A stretch of DNA of 14,493 nt from an uncultured Faecalibacterium sp. (lineage in GTDB: Bacteria > Bacillota > Clostridia > Oscillospirales > Ruminococcaceae): the NCBI GenBank assembly GCA_934553285.1, contig CAKTFD010000056.1, forward strand, positions 1 to 14,493, read 5' to 3'. The notes beneath the pieces are model-generated. The model saw only the letters and a program-made list of their open reading frames with translations. It did no database searches and was not told the DNA's origin. The translations under genes and the position numbers were made by a program. Position 1 is the stretch's first letter. Each line of letters begins with the position of its first letter. Shown piece by piece: positions 5,753 to 12,920 of the stretch.

Positions 5753-7030
5753 TTACAGTTTGGTGCGGCGCAAAAGTATGCCGATCAGCAGTCCGGCAGC
5801 GGCCGGAAGCACCCAGCCAAAGCCCAATGCAGCCAGCGGCAGCGCATTGGCCAGGGCGGAAAGCGGGCCGAGGGGCAGCGCGGCAGCGATGCTCTGGATG
5901 GCAGCGCCGCCGATGCACAGCGGATAGACGAAACGGTGCTGTTCCAGCCCGGGCACAAAGGAAAGCACGATGAGCAGGATAGCCGCCGGATAGATGGCAT
6001 TGAGCACCGGGGTGGACAGCCGGATGATATCCGCCAGCCCCAGGTTGGAGAGAAGCATACTGGCTGCGGCAAAAAAGCCGACAAAGGCAGGGTAGGGGAT
6101 GCGGGGCAGCAGGGTGTGGAAATACTGTCCCACACAGGCCAGCAGCCCGATGCAGGTGTTGAAACAGGCCAGCAAAAAGATGGCGGCCAGCAGTACCAGC
6201 CCGGCCCTGCCGAACAGACGGTCGGCCAGCAGGGTAAGCACATCGGCACCGGTGGCAAGGCCGGGCGCAGCGGCACCGGTCAGTGCACCGGCGTGTCCCA
6301 GCATGGCATAAACGGCCAGCAGCAGCCCGCCGGCCACAAGCCCTGCACGGATGGTGCTGCGCTGCACAGCATCCTTTTGGCTGATGCCCTGGGCGCGGAT
6401 GTTCAGTGCGATAACGGCCCCAAAGTTCAGTGCGGCAAGGGTATCCATGGTCTGGTAGCCGTACAATACACCCTGTAGGATAGCACTGGAATAATACGTG
6501 CTGTCGGGTACGCCGTATTGCGCGGCCAGCGGATGCAGCAGACTGCCGCAAAACAGGACCAGGATCAGGCAGAGCAGGCAGGGGCACAGCAGCCTGCCCA
6601 GCCAGAGGGTCAGCTTATCCGGGTGCAGCGCCACCAGCCATGCTGCGGCAAAAAACACTGCAGAGTACCCCAGCTGCAGCCCGGAGCCGCTGCCAAGCAG
6701 CGGGGCAAGCATGGCAAAGGAGGTGCTGGCAGTGCGGGGAATGGCCAGACATGGACCGATAGACAGGTAGATCAGCACCATAAATACCCGGGCGAACACC
6801 GGATGCACCCGCCCGGCCAGCTTGTCCAGACCATCAGCCTTTGCAACGGCTATGACCCCGGCAATGGGCAGGCCCACGGCACTGATGGCCAGCCCCAGAA
6901 AGGCGGGCCAGAAATTGGTGCCTGCCTGTGCCCCCAAATGGGGCGGAAAGATCAGGTTGCCCGCTCCGAAAAACATGGAAAACAGCGTAAAGCCGATAAG
7001 CAGCTGCTTTCGGCCAGATAATTTTTGCAT
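5753..7030 (-). CDS. brnQ: Branched-chain amino acid carrier BrnQ (LIVCS family)
   Basis: This inner-membrane Na+ or H+ coupled symporter takes up leucine, isoleucine and valine. It is 425 aa, the usual family length, with about 12 hydrophobic segments. The N-terminal signature FGAGNLIFPP (21-30) and the following region up to GPCLAIPRTASTSFAM are characteristic. The start is ATG 7028-7030 with an AGAGGGGG ribosome site. Transcription comes from the strong promoter at 7087-7115, which carries a palindromic operator candidate. def follows 10 nt downstream. Regulation by an amino-acid-responsive repressor is plausible but not shown. Confidence 0.95.
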   Translation of the reverse strand: MQKLSGRKQLLIGFTLFSMFFGAGNLIFPPHLGAQAGTNFWPAFLGLAISAVGLPIAGVIAVAKADGLDKLAGRVHPVFARVFMVLIYLSIGPCLAIPRTASTSFAMLAPLLGSGSGLQLGYSAVFFAAAWLVALHPDKLTLWLGRLLCPCLLCLILVLFCGSLLHPLAAQYGVPDSTYYSSAILQGVLYGYQTMDTLAALNFGAVIALNIRAQGISQKDAVQRSTIRAGLVAGGLLLAVYAMLGHAGALTGAAAPGLATGADVLTLLADRLFGRAGLVLLAAIFLLACFNTCIGLLACVGQYFHTLLPRIPYPAFVGFFAAASMLLSNLGLADIIRLSTPVLNAIYPAAILLIVLSFVPGLEQHRFVYPLCIGGAAIQSIAAALPLGPLSALANALPLAALGFGWVLPAAAGLLIGILLRRTKL

Positions 7031-7079
7031 GGATACAGTCCCCCTCTTTTCCGCGCCGTTGCCAGGGTGCGGCGCACAC

Positions 7080-7103
7080 TGTACCCAGTGTACACTGGAT
7101 ACA
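7080..7103. promoter_or_regulatory. Palindromic operator candidate over the brnQ -10 box
   Basis: TGTACCCAGTG followed by TACACTGGATACA forms a 24-bp inverted repeat, 11 of 12 positions symmetric, with a perfect 14-bp core CCAGTGTACACTGG. It covers the -10 hexamer of the brnQ promoter and most of the spacer, the expected position for a repressor site. The binding protein is unknown; GntR-type regulators use sites of this size, but no regulator gene is adjacent. Confidence 0.6.
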
Positions 7104-7115
7104 AATTCATGTCAA
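7087..7115 (-). promoter_or_regulatory. Promoter of brnQ-def
   Basis: On the minus strand a perfect TTGACA (7110-7115) is followed after 17 bp by TACACT (7087-7092). The start of brnQ lies about 55 bp further. Confidence 0.8.
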
Positions 7116-7206
7116 GAATGCAAAAGATGAATGAAAGTATCTTTTGAAGAAAAGACCGTCTGCACAGGGTGGTGCGCAGGTCATTTCCCTTTGCGGGACA
7201 GTATGG

Positions 7207-7212
7207 TATACT
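7207..7212 (+). promoter_or_regulatory. Probable extended -10 box for the ABC permease operon
   Basis: TATACT preceded by TGG gives an extended -10 element 38 bp upstream of the permease ATG. The -35 region is poor, which extended -10 promoters tolerate. Confidence 0.45.
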
Positions 7213-7250
7213 ATCCTTATTCTGGGCAGTTGGAGAGGTTTTTTTGTGAG

Positions 7251-8021
7251 ATGAAGCAGAGCAAACAGTTTTTCCGCCGTCTGCTGGCGGTGGCGTTCTG
7301 GCTGGCGGTGTGGCAGGCTGCAGCCATGGCCATCGGGCAGGAGGTATTTCTGGTGTCGCCGGTGCAGGCGCTGTGCACCCTGGTGCAGCTGCTGCCCCGG
7401 GCGGATTTCTGGCAGCGGGTGTGGTTCAGCGCCGGGCGCATCCTGCTGGGCTTTGTGCTGGGCGCAGCGGTCAGCGTGGTGCTGGCGGTATGCGCAGCGC
7501 GCTGGCGCATGGCCGATGCGCTGCTGGCCCCGGTGATGCAGCTGGTCAAGGCCACGCCGGTGGCCAGTTTTATTATTCTGGCGCTGGTGTGGGTGCGGGG
7601 CAGTGCGCTCTCGGTGCTCATCAGCTTTCTGATGGTGCTGCCGGTGCTGTACGGCGCGGTGCGCACCGGCATTGCCAGTGCCGATGTGCAGCTGCTGGAG
7701 ATGGCGGCGGTGTTCCGCCTGCCACCGGGCCGCCGCCTGCGGGCGATCTGGCTGCCGGCGGTGCTGCCGGCGTTCCGGCAGGGGTGCAGCGTGGCGCTGG
7801 GCATCTGCTGGAAAAGCGGGGTGGCGGCAGAGGTCATCGGCCTGCCCAACGGCAGCATCGGCGATGCGCTGTACCGCGCCAAGATCACCCTTTCCACCGG
7901 AGAGCTGTTTGCCTGGACCTTTGTCATCATCCTGCTGAGCGCAGGGTTTGAAAAACTGTTCCTGTTTGCGCTGGACAGGGCCGTCCGCGCGGTACTGGGA
8001 GAGGAGGGCGCAGCATGTTGA
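7251..8021 (+). CDS. ABC transporter permease, NitT/TauT (SsuC/ThiX-like) type
   Basis: This is the membrane subunit of an importer in the nitrate/sulfonate/taurine/HMP-precursor superfamily. It is 256 aa with about six hydrophobic segments. The cytoplasmic coupling loop is visible as EMAAVFRLPPGRRLRAIWLP, matching the EAA motif of import permeases. The frame is open from ATG 7131, but that extension is hydrophilic and unlike the family. ATG 7251 follows GGAGAGG (7232-7238) and is chosen, although the spacing is long. It overlaps the ATPase gene by 7 nt (ATGTTGA), so the two are translationally coupled. No substrate-binding protein is next to it, so the substrate cannot be read from context. 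Confidence 0.88.
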   Translation: MKQSKQFFRRLLAVAFWLAVWQAAAMAIGQEVFLVSPVQALCTLVQLLPRADFWQRVWFSAGRILLGFVLGAAVSVVLAVCAARWRMADALLAPVMQLVKATPVASFIILALVWVRGSALSVLISFLMVLPVLYGAVRTGIASADVQLLEMAAVFRLPPGRRLRAIWLPAVLPAFRQGCSVALGICWKSGVAAEVIGLPNGSIGDALYRAKITLSTGELFAWTFVIILLSAGFEKLFLFALDRAVRAVLGEEGAAC

Positions 8022-8593
8022 AGATCCAACACCTGACAAAACAGTTCGGGGCAGCGCCGCTGTTCACCGACCTGTGCATGGAAGCCGCTGCCCCCCTGGT
8101 GCTCTGGGCACCCAGCGGCTGGGGCAAGACCACCCTGCTGCGCATCCTGATGGGGCTGGAAGCCCCCACGGCAGGCAGCGTGCAGGGGGCGGGCCGGGTG
8201 GCCGCAGTCTTTCAGGAAGACCGGCTCTGCCCGCAGCTGAACGCGGTGCAAAACGTTGCGTTGGTGCTGCCGGGGGCGGAAAGCCAGTACAAAAAGCAAA
8301 TTGTAAAAGACTTTCAACAGCTTGGAATGGAACAGGAGGCCCTGCAGCTGCCTGCCCGCAGGCTTTCCGGCGGGCAGAAGCGCCGCACAGCGCTGCTGCG
8401 CGCTGTGTGGGCACCCAGTGATACCCTGCTGCTGGACGAGCCGTTTACCGGTATGGACCCGGACACCCTGCAGCGGGCGGCGGCACTGCTGCGGCAGCGC
8501 TGTGCAGGCAGACCGGCTTTGCTGGCCACCCACGATGAAAACGCCATCCGCGCCCTCGGCTGGCCGGTGGTGGAGCTGGATAAGCTGGGGTGA
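8015..8593 (+). CDS. ABC transporter ATP-binding protein, NitT/TauT type
   Basis: ATPase partner of the overlapping permease, acting on the cytoplasmic face. It is 192 aa, short compared with the 240-260 aa of SsuB/TauB, and lacks the usual C-terminal tail. Walker A is APSGWGKTT (32-40), with alanine in the first glycine position. The other elements are Q67 of the Q-loop (VFQEDR), the signature LSGGQ (117-121), Walker B LLLDEP (138-143) with catalytic E142, and switch H173 in ATHDE. All catalytic elements are present, so it should be active. It ends 19 bp from the end of convergent hemW, and I see no terminator between them. Confidence 0.9.
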   Translation: MLKIQHLTKQFGAAPLFTDLCMEAAAPLVLWAPSGWGKTTLLRILMGLEAPTAGSVQGAGRVAAVFQEDRLCPQLNAVQNVALVLPGAESQYKKQIVKDFQQLGMEQEALQLPARRLSGGQKRRTALLRAVWAPSDTLLLDEPFTGMDPDTLQRAAALLRQRCAGRPALLATHDENAIRALGWPVVELDKLG

Positions 8594-8612
8594 GAGCGGG
8601 CCTTCCGGCAGG

Positions 8613-9695
8613 TCAGAGCAGCTCTGCAAGGATGCTGTTCTGGACGATAAGCCCGGCGGGGGTCAGCGCGAGGGTGCGGCCATCAAAGGTGGCATACCCG
8701 GCGCGGACACAGTTTTGCACAAAGGCCAGCTGCGCGGTGGAAAACACCTTGCCGTACAGCGTTTTATAGGCGGTAAGGTCCAGCCCTTTGCGCAGCCGCA
8801 GCTGCAGGATAAGGTAATCCTCGGCACCGCAGCTGCCGTCCATTACCGGGGCAGAGGCATCGCGGAGAAAAGCGGCGGTGTCCGGCGCGTAGCAGAACCG
8901 TTTGCCGCCCATGCAGGAGTGTGCCGCAGGGCCAAGGCCAAGGTAATCGCCGCAGTCCCAGTAGATGAGGTTGTGGCGGCCCTCATAGCCCGGCTTTGCA
9001 AAGTTGGAGATCTCGTATTGGCGGTAGCCGTGGTGCTCCAGCTGCTCCACGGCGTACAGGTAAAAATCGGCGGCTTCCTCGCCGGTGGGCAGGCCCTCCG
9101 GCGGGTGTCTGCCAAAGGCGGAGTCCGGCTCGATCTTTAAAAGGTAGGCCGAGATATGGGTGGCACCGCCTTTTTCGATCAGCTCCAGGGTCTCGTCAAA
9201 CTCGGCCTGCGTATAATGGGGCAAGGCCAGCATGATGTCGCCGCTGATGTTCTCAAACCCGGCGCGCCGGGCAGCGGCAAAAGCAGCCCGCGCCTGTTTG
9301 GCGGTATGGGGCCGGCCGAGGGTGCGCAGCTGGGTATCCCGGGCGGACTGCACCCCAAAGGAGATGCGGTTCACCCCCGCAGCCCGGAAGCCCTGCAGGC
9401 TCTGCGCGGTAACGGTCTCGGGGTTGGCTTCCAGCGTGATCTCCGCCCCGGGTACCGGGGCCGCTGCCTGGATGAGCCGCGCAGCCTGCGCCGGGGCAAG
9501 CAGGCTGGGGGTGCCGCCGCCAAAATAGATGGTATCCGGCTGCAGGGGTGCGTCCGGCGCAAAGCGATGCAGCTCCCGCAGCAGTGCGTCCACATAGGCA
9601 TCCGGTACGCCGCGCTCGCCGGGGTGGGAATAAAAATCGCAGTACCGACATTTGGAAAAACAGTAAGGAATATGCAGATAAAGCCCAAGAGACAT
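8613..9695 (-). CDS. hemW: Radical SAM heme chaperone HemW
   Basis: HemW is a HemN-like radical SAM protein that binds heme and delivers it to target proteins. It is not a coproporphyrinogen dehydrogenase, although it is often labelled so. It is 360 aa. The cluster motif is C12-x3-C16-x2-C19 followed by DF, the HemW form, without the extra cysteine (CxxxCxxCxC) of true HemN. SAM-domain motifs are GGGTPSLL (from 59), LEANPET and RISFGVQS. The C-terminal HemW region includes HNLIYWDCGDYLGLGPAAHS. The start is ATG 9693-9695, with a weak AAAAAGG upstream. It is divergent from the Bax-inhibitor-like gene. Confidence 0.93.
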   Translation of the reverse strand: MSLGLYLHIPYCFSKCRYCDFYSHPGERGVPDAYVDALLRELHRFAPDAPLQPDTIYFGGGTPSLLAPAQAARLIQAAAPVPGAEITLEANPETVTAQSLQGFRAAGVNRISFGVQSARDTQLRTLGRPHTAKQARAAFAAARRAGFENISGDIMLALPHYTQAEFDETLELIEKGGATHISAYLLKIEPDSAFGRHPPEGLPTGEEAADFYLYAVEQLEHHGYRQYEISNFAKPGYEGRHNLIYWDCGDYLGLGPAAHSCMGGKRFCYAPDTAAFLRDASAPVMDGSCGAEDYLILQLRLRKGLDLTAYKTLYGKVFSTAQLAFVQNCVRAGYATFDGRTLALTPAGLIVQNSILAELL

Positions 9696-9736
9696 ATAAA
9701 ATCACAGCCTTTTTCATGAAACGTTCATTTCTATGC

Positions 9737-9749
9737 AGTATACTATATT
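9737..9749. promoter_or_regulatory. Shared -10 region of hemW and the BI-1 family gene
   Basis: AGTATACT (9737-9744) is self-complementary and reads TATACT on both strands; TATATT overlaps it on the plus strand. It lies in the 109-bp divergent intergenic region. Neither direction has a convincing -35 box. Confidence 0.35.
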
Positions 9750-9804
9750 CCGTAGACCGGAGCAAGAGAGAAGTGCCCCGGCAGAAAAGACTGGAGGAAC
9801 CCAG

Positions 9805-10509
9805 ATGGATTACAACAATTACAACCGTGGCTATGCAGAGCCTACAATGACCTCGGCTGATTATATGACCCGCACCTACCGCTGGATGGCGGTGGGCCTG
9901 CTGCTCACCTTTGCAGCGGCCTTTGTTACGGCAGCCACCCCGCTGTTCTATGTGGTAAACTCGCTGTATCTGCTGTTTACCATTGCCGAGCTGGCGCTGG
10001 TAATCGTGCTGAGCGCCCGGGTGCAGAACATGTCTGTGGGTGCAGCAAGAGGTGTGTTCCTGGGCTATGCGCTGCTCAACGGCATGGTGCTGAGCTATTA
10101 TTTCCTGGCCTTTGACCTGGGCACCCTGGTGCTGGCGTTCCTGGCAACATCGCTGTATTTTGGCCTGATGGCTGCTTATGGCACCACCACCCACAAGGAT
10201 CTGTCCGGCTGGGGACCCAAGCTGATGATGGGCCTGATCGCACTGCTTATCACCGGTTTTGTGGGCCTGCTGTTCGGCATGGGCTTTATGGGCACCGTGC
10301 TGTACGCCGGTATCGGCCTGGTGGTATTCATGCTGCTGACCGCCTATGATACCCAGAAGCTGAGCCAGATGTACTCCTACTATGCAGGTGACAGCGAGCT
10401 GGCCGAAAAGGCTTCCATCTACGGCGCACTGACCCTGTATCTGGACTTTATCAACATCTTCCTGTATGTGGTGCGCCTGCTGGGCATGAACAGCCGCCGC
10501 CGCGACTAA
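9805..10509 (+). CDS. Bax inhibitor-1 / YccA-YbhL family membrane protein
   Basis: A 234-aa polytopic membrane protein with about seven hydrophobic segments and a short polar N terminus. The BI-1 family includes E. coli YbhL/YccA and the pH-sensitive Ca2+ leak channel BsYetJ. The hallmark AYDTQKL block (D182 at 180-186) and a second acidic residue in the last membrane segment (D214 in LYLDFINIFLY) match the family's functional aspartate pair. The start is ATG 9805-9807, 6 nt after GGAGGA. An in-frame ATG at 9733 would place the start inside the promoter and is rejected. The gene is monocistronic, ended by the terminator at 10571. Its role in bacteria is only loosely known. Confidence 0.93.
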   Translation: MDYNNYNRGYAEPTMTSADYMTRTYRWMAVGLLLTFAAAFVTAATPLFYVVNSLYLLFTIAELALVIVLSARVQNMSVGAARGVFLGYALLNGMVLSYYFLAFDLGTLVLAFLATSLYFGLMAAYGTTTHKDLSGWGPKLMMGLIALLITGFVGLLFGMGFMGTVLYAGIGLVVFMLLTAYDTQKLSQMYSYYAGDSELAEKASIYGALTLYLDFINIFLYVVRLLGMNSRRRD

Positions 10510-10570
10510 GCACAGGACGATCCCGCATGGCCGCTGCTTGGGCCATGTTCAGCGGAAAACTTTATGATTT

Positions 10571-10614
10571 ACAGCTCAGCCAGGCCCGCGGGCCTGGCTG
10601 AGCTGTTTTTTGTT
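10571..10614 (+). terminator. Strong intrinsic terminator of the BI-1 family gene
   Basis: Positions 10571-10606 are a perfect 36-bp palindrome, giving a 16-bp stem with a CGCG loop, and TTTTTTGTTT follows on the plus strand. The minus strand has no U tract. A pair of competing hairpins (10526-10555) precedes it. Confidence 0.92.
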
Positions 10615-10623
10615 TCGCGCATC

Positions 10624-10641
10624 TGCCCGGCGGGCATTTTT
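10624..10641 (+). terminator. Small second terminator-like hairpin
   Basis: TGCCC and GGGCA pair around a 3-nt GGC loop and are followed by T5. It could back up the main terminator. The stem is short, so it is a weak call. Confidence 0.3.
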
Positions 10642-10742
10642 GGCCGTCTTTTTTATCCCGCTGCATAAACCGTCTGCTGCCGGCCCACACTAAGCCCAGA
10701 AGAAAACCCCGTACACAAAACGGACAGATGGGAGTAACAAGC

Positions 10743-11507
10743 ATGGAGCAGATCAGAAAATTTCTGCACGGCAAGGGCTTTGCCCTGCTGCTGACCGCGT
10801 GCCTGCTGGCCGCTGCGGCGGCCGGGGTATGGGCGGTGCGTACCGTGCGCGCGGAATTGCAGAAGAACCTGGACGGGCTGAACACGCCCGATACCACCCG
10901 ACAGACGACCCCGGAGCCGGAACCGGACTGGGATGTACAGGAGGATACCACATGGCAGCAGCCCGTGACCGACGTTGCAAACAGCAAGGCCGATGTGCCG
11001 CAGCAGGCATCCTCTGGGGCATCTTCTGGTGCGCAGTCTGGCTCTGGTTCGCTGCGCGAACCCTCGGCACTGCAAGGCGCATCCTCGCCTGCCAGCAGTT
11101 CGGCACAGCCTGCCGCCGCGCCCTCCATGCCGGGGCATGTGCTCAACGTTTACAGCGGCGATGAGCTGGTGTATAACAAGACCCTGGGCGACTGGCGCAC
11201 CCACAACGGTGTGGACTACGCCTGTACGCAGGGCGCTGCGGTGGCGGCTCCCATCGCAGGCAAGGTGATCTCTGCCGGGGCAGAGGGCAACTGGGGCACG
11301 GTGGTAGTGCTGGAGGATGCACAGGGCCGCTTTTGGCGGCTGTGCGGCGTGGCAGACCCTGCCGTAAAGGCCGGGGACACCGTGACCGCCGGGCAGAAGC
11401 TGGGCACGGTGGGCACCATCGGCTGCGAGTGCGCCGAGGAGAGCCATATCCACCTGGAAGTAAAACAGGGCGAAACGTATCTCGACCCGGCAAAGCTGCC
11501 GGAGTAA
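10743..11507 (+). CDS. Membrane-anchored M23 (LytM/SpoIIQ-like) peptidase
   Basis: A 254-aa protein with one N-terminal membrane segment (about 13-35), a Ser/Ala/Pro/Gln-rich linker (about 50-130) and a C-terminal LytM domain that would lie outside the membrane. Zinc ligands H154 and D158 (THNGVD) and H237, plus catalytic H235 (SHIHLEV), are present. The middle histidine of the usual Y-x-H-L is replaced: the sequence is FWRL with R199. So it may be catalytically weak, or act as a scaffold as SpoIIQ does in Bacillus. The start is ATG 10743, 8 nt after GGGAG; ATG 10728 is rejected because it overlaps that site. No obvious partner such as spoIIIAH is nearby. No convincing promoter was found. Confidence 0.87.
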   Translation: MEQIRKFLHGKGFALLLTACLLAAAAAGVWAVRTVRAELQKNLDGLNTPDTTRQTTPEPEPDWDVQEDTTWQQPVTDVANSKADVPQQASSGASSGAQSGSGSLREPSALQGASSPASSSAQPAAAPSMPGHVLNVYSGDELVYNKTLGDWRTHNGVDYACTQGAAVAAPIAGKVISAGAEGNWGTVVVLEDAQGRFWRLCGVADPAVKAGDTVTAGQKLGTVGTIGCECAEESHIHLEVKQGETYLDPAKLPE

Positions 11508-11519
11508 GCAAACTACAAA

Positions 11520-11546
11520 AGGGGCTGCAGCAGCGGCTCCTTTTTT
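11520..11546 (+). terminator. Terminator between the M23 peptidase and the convergent MFS gene
   Basis: AGGGGCTGC pairs with GCGGCTCCT (9 pairs, two of them G-U) around an AGCA loop, and T6 follows on the plus strand. The minus strand has a T4 run after the same stem, so it may serve both genes. Confidence 0.8.
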
Positions 11547-11552
11547 GCTGTG

Positions 11553-12746
11553 TCAGACGGTACGGCGCGTTTGCAGCAGCCAGAGAATCAGCGCCGAAAG
11601 CACCCCGGCTGCCAGCAGTACATCGGCCGGGTGCGCAGCCCAGTGCTGGAAGGCACTGCCATAGGCTGCCTGCCCGATGGGCTGGGTCAGGCAGGCCAGC
11701 ACGGTGACGCAGGCGGTTATTTTACCCAGCTGTGCCTGCGGCACTAACACTTGCAGCTGCGCAAAGAACCACACATTGAACAGCGCCGCCACGGCCATAA
11801 ACACGGCCCCCAGCACCAGAACACTGCCGAACTGCAGCGCTGGCACCCGGAGGGCAAGGCCCAGCGCGGTGCACACGCCGCTGAGCGCCAGCAAGAGCGG
11901 TGTGCCGCTGCGGATGGGATGCCGAACAAAGATGGTTCCGGCCAGTACGCCGCCCAGGATGCCGCCCGCGCTCAGTACCGCCTGCACAAGGCCGAGGGAG
12001 GCATCACTTTTCTGCAGGGTCTGCACCACCAGCACCGGAACACCCACGGTGAGGGCGGGGACTTCCAGCAGGTTTACAGCTGCCATGGCGGCAGCTAACT
12101 GCAGCACCGCAGCCTGCCCGGTGAGAAACTGCGCACTCTCCCGCAGGTCGGCCCACAGAGAACGGACGGAGAGCTTTGTGTCCCCGGGGACATCCTGTGG
12201 GATGCGCAGGCATAGCTCCATCATGGCGGAAAGCGCAAAGCCGCCGCCGCAGAGCACCAGCAGGCCCCGGATACCGAGGTGCTCCAGCAGAACAGCACCC
12301 AGCAGGGGACCGAGAAGCTCGTCCACGGTATCCACCAGCTGGATGACCGCGTTGCCGCGCAGCAGCTGGGTGCCGTTCAGCAAAAGGGGGAGACAGGCAC
12401 GTACCACGGGCTGGTAAAGCCCCTGAATGGCGTACAGACTGCCCAGCACTGTCAGGATCAGCGGAAGCAGGGGCAGATGCGGCAGTCCGGCAGCGGCTGC
12501 CGCCGAAATACCGGCGGTCACCAGATCCAGCAGCGCCATCAGGCGGGCTTTACGGCAGCGGTCTGCCAGCGCGCCGCCGGTCAGCATTCCGGCCAGAGCA
12601 GGCAGCATGGCCAGAGCGGTGATGCTGCCGTACAGCGCAGCGGAACCAGTCTGCCGCAGCAGGTACAGCGGCAGCGCAAACCGCAGGGCGGCATTGCCGA
12701 ACAGGGAGATGATCTGCCCGAGGACGATGAGAAAAAAGGTGTTCAT
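11553..12746 (-). CDS. MFS exporter (MFS_3 / MefA-like drug efflux family)
   Basis: A 397-aa inner-membrane protein with about 12 hydrophobic segments. Motif A between helices 2 and 3 reads GGALADRCRKARLMA (57-71), typical of proton-driven exporters; the length and layout fit the MefA/MFS_3 group. The start is ATG 12744-12746 with a strong AGGAGG 6 nt upstream. It lies downstream of a tetR gene on the same strand but behind a terminator. It has its own promoter (12853-12881), which overlaps a copy of the TetR operator. Inducible efflux of a toxic compound is the natural reading; the substrate is unknown. Confidence 0.9.
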   Translation of the reverse strand: MNTFFLIVLGQIISLFGNAALRFALPLYLLRQTGSAALYGSITALAMLPALAGMLTGGALADRCRKARLMALLDLVTAGISAAAAAGLPHLPLLPLILTVLGSLYAIQGLYQPVVRACLPLLLNGTQLLRGNAVIQLVDTVDELLGPLLGAVLLEHLGIRGLLVLCGGGFALSAMMELCLRIPQDVPGDTKLSVRSLWADLRESAQFLTGQAAVLQLAAAMAAVNLLEVPALTVGVPVLVVQTLQKSDASLGLVQAVLSAGGILGGVLAGTIFVRHPIRSGTPLLLALSGVCTALGLALRVPALQFGSVLVLGAVFMAVAALFNVWFFAQLQVLVPQAQLGKITACVTVLACLTQPIGQAAYGSAFQHWAAHPADVLLAAGVLSALILWLLQTRRTV

Positions 12747-12838
12747 GGAAACCTCCTGTTTTTATCGCAATTTTCAAAAATAGTGCCTATCAAAACGGCA
12801 TATTTGCGATATGCAGTTTGCGGATGTTGCTTGTGCAT
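12743..12838 (-). CDS. Possible 31-aa leader ORF of the MFS gene
   Basis: A minus-strand ORF from ATG 12836-12838 (starting MHKQHPQTAYRKYAVLIG) ends at a TGA that overlaps the MFS start codon as ATGA. It would start close to the predicted transcript 5' end and has no ribosome site, so it would need leaderless-type or weak initiation. The arrangement allows translational coupling or attenuation, but the evidence is positional only. Confidence 0.22.
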   Translation of the reverse strand: MHKQHPQTAYRKYAVLIGTIFENCDKNRRFP

Positions 12839-12854
12839 TAAAAACGCAAACTGC
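12813..12854. repeat. 10-bp perfect inverted repeat upstream of the MFS gene
   Basis: GCAGTTTGCG (12813-12822) and CGCAAACTGC (12845-12854) are perfect reverse complements 22 nt apart. Nearby, TTGCGAT (12804-12810) and ATCGCAA (about 12764-12770) form another pair. The right arm of the first repeat touches the -10 box, so it may be an extra protein site or part of a folded leader. Confidence 0.5.
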
Positions 12855-12881
12855 TATAAATAAAGACTGTTGGTCTGTAAA
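12853..12881 (-). promoter_or_regulatory. Promoter of the MFS gene
   Basis: On the minus strand, TTTACA (12876-12881) and TATAGC (12853-12858) are 17 bp apart, downstream of the tetR terminator. The -35 box is the first half of the TetR operator copy. Confidence 0.6.
12859..12881. promoter_or_regulatory. TetR operator copy 2 (MFS promoter)
   Basis: The minus strand reads TTTACAGAC-CAACA-GTCTTTATT. The left 9 bases are identical to operator 1 and the right arm is a weaker match. It covers the -35 box and the spacer of the MFS promoter, so binding would block polymerase. Confidence 0.6.
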
Positions 12882-12888
12882 TGCGTAC

Positions 12889-12911
12889 AAAAAAAGGCGG
12901 AGCGTTCCGCC
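12889..12911 (-). terminator. Intrinsic terminator of tetR
   Basis: On the minus strand GGCGGA and TCCGCC form a 6-bp stem around ACGC, followed by T7. It separates tetR from the MFS gene and fits the presence of a separate MFS promoter. Confidence 0.8.
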
Positions 12912-12920
12912 CTGGAAAAT

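Noticed and set aside
7131..7250. Upstream start for the ABC permease at ATG 7131
   Set aside because: It would place coding sequence over the likely promoter and add a hydrophilic segment atypical of these permeases.
7251..8593. Assigning the ABC pair as ThiXZ (HMP-precursor importer) because the thi operon is nearby
   Set aside because: There is no TPP riboswitch upstream and no ThiY-like binding protein, and brnQ-def lies between. Only the broad NitT/TauT family can be supported.
12279..12863. Plus-strand ORF of 194 codons overlapping the MFS start and the intergenic region
   Set aside because: It is antisense to a clear 12-helix MFS protein and its promoter, and matches no family I know.
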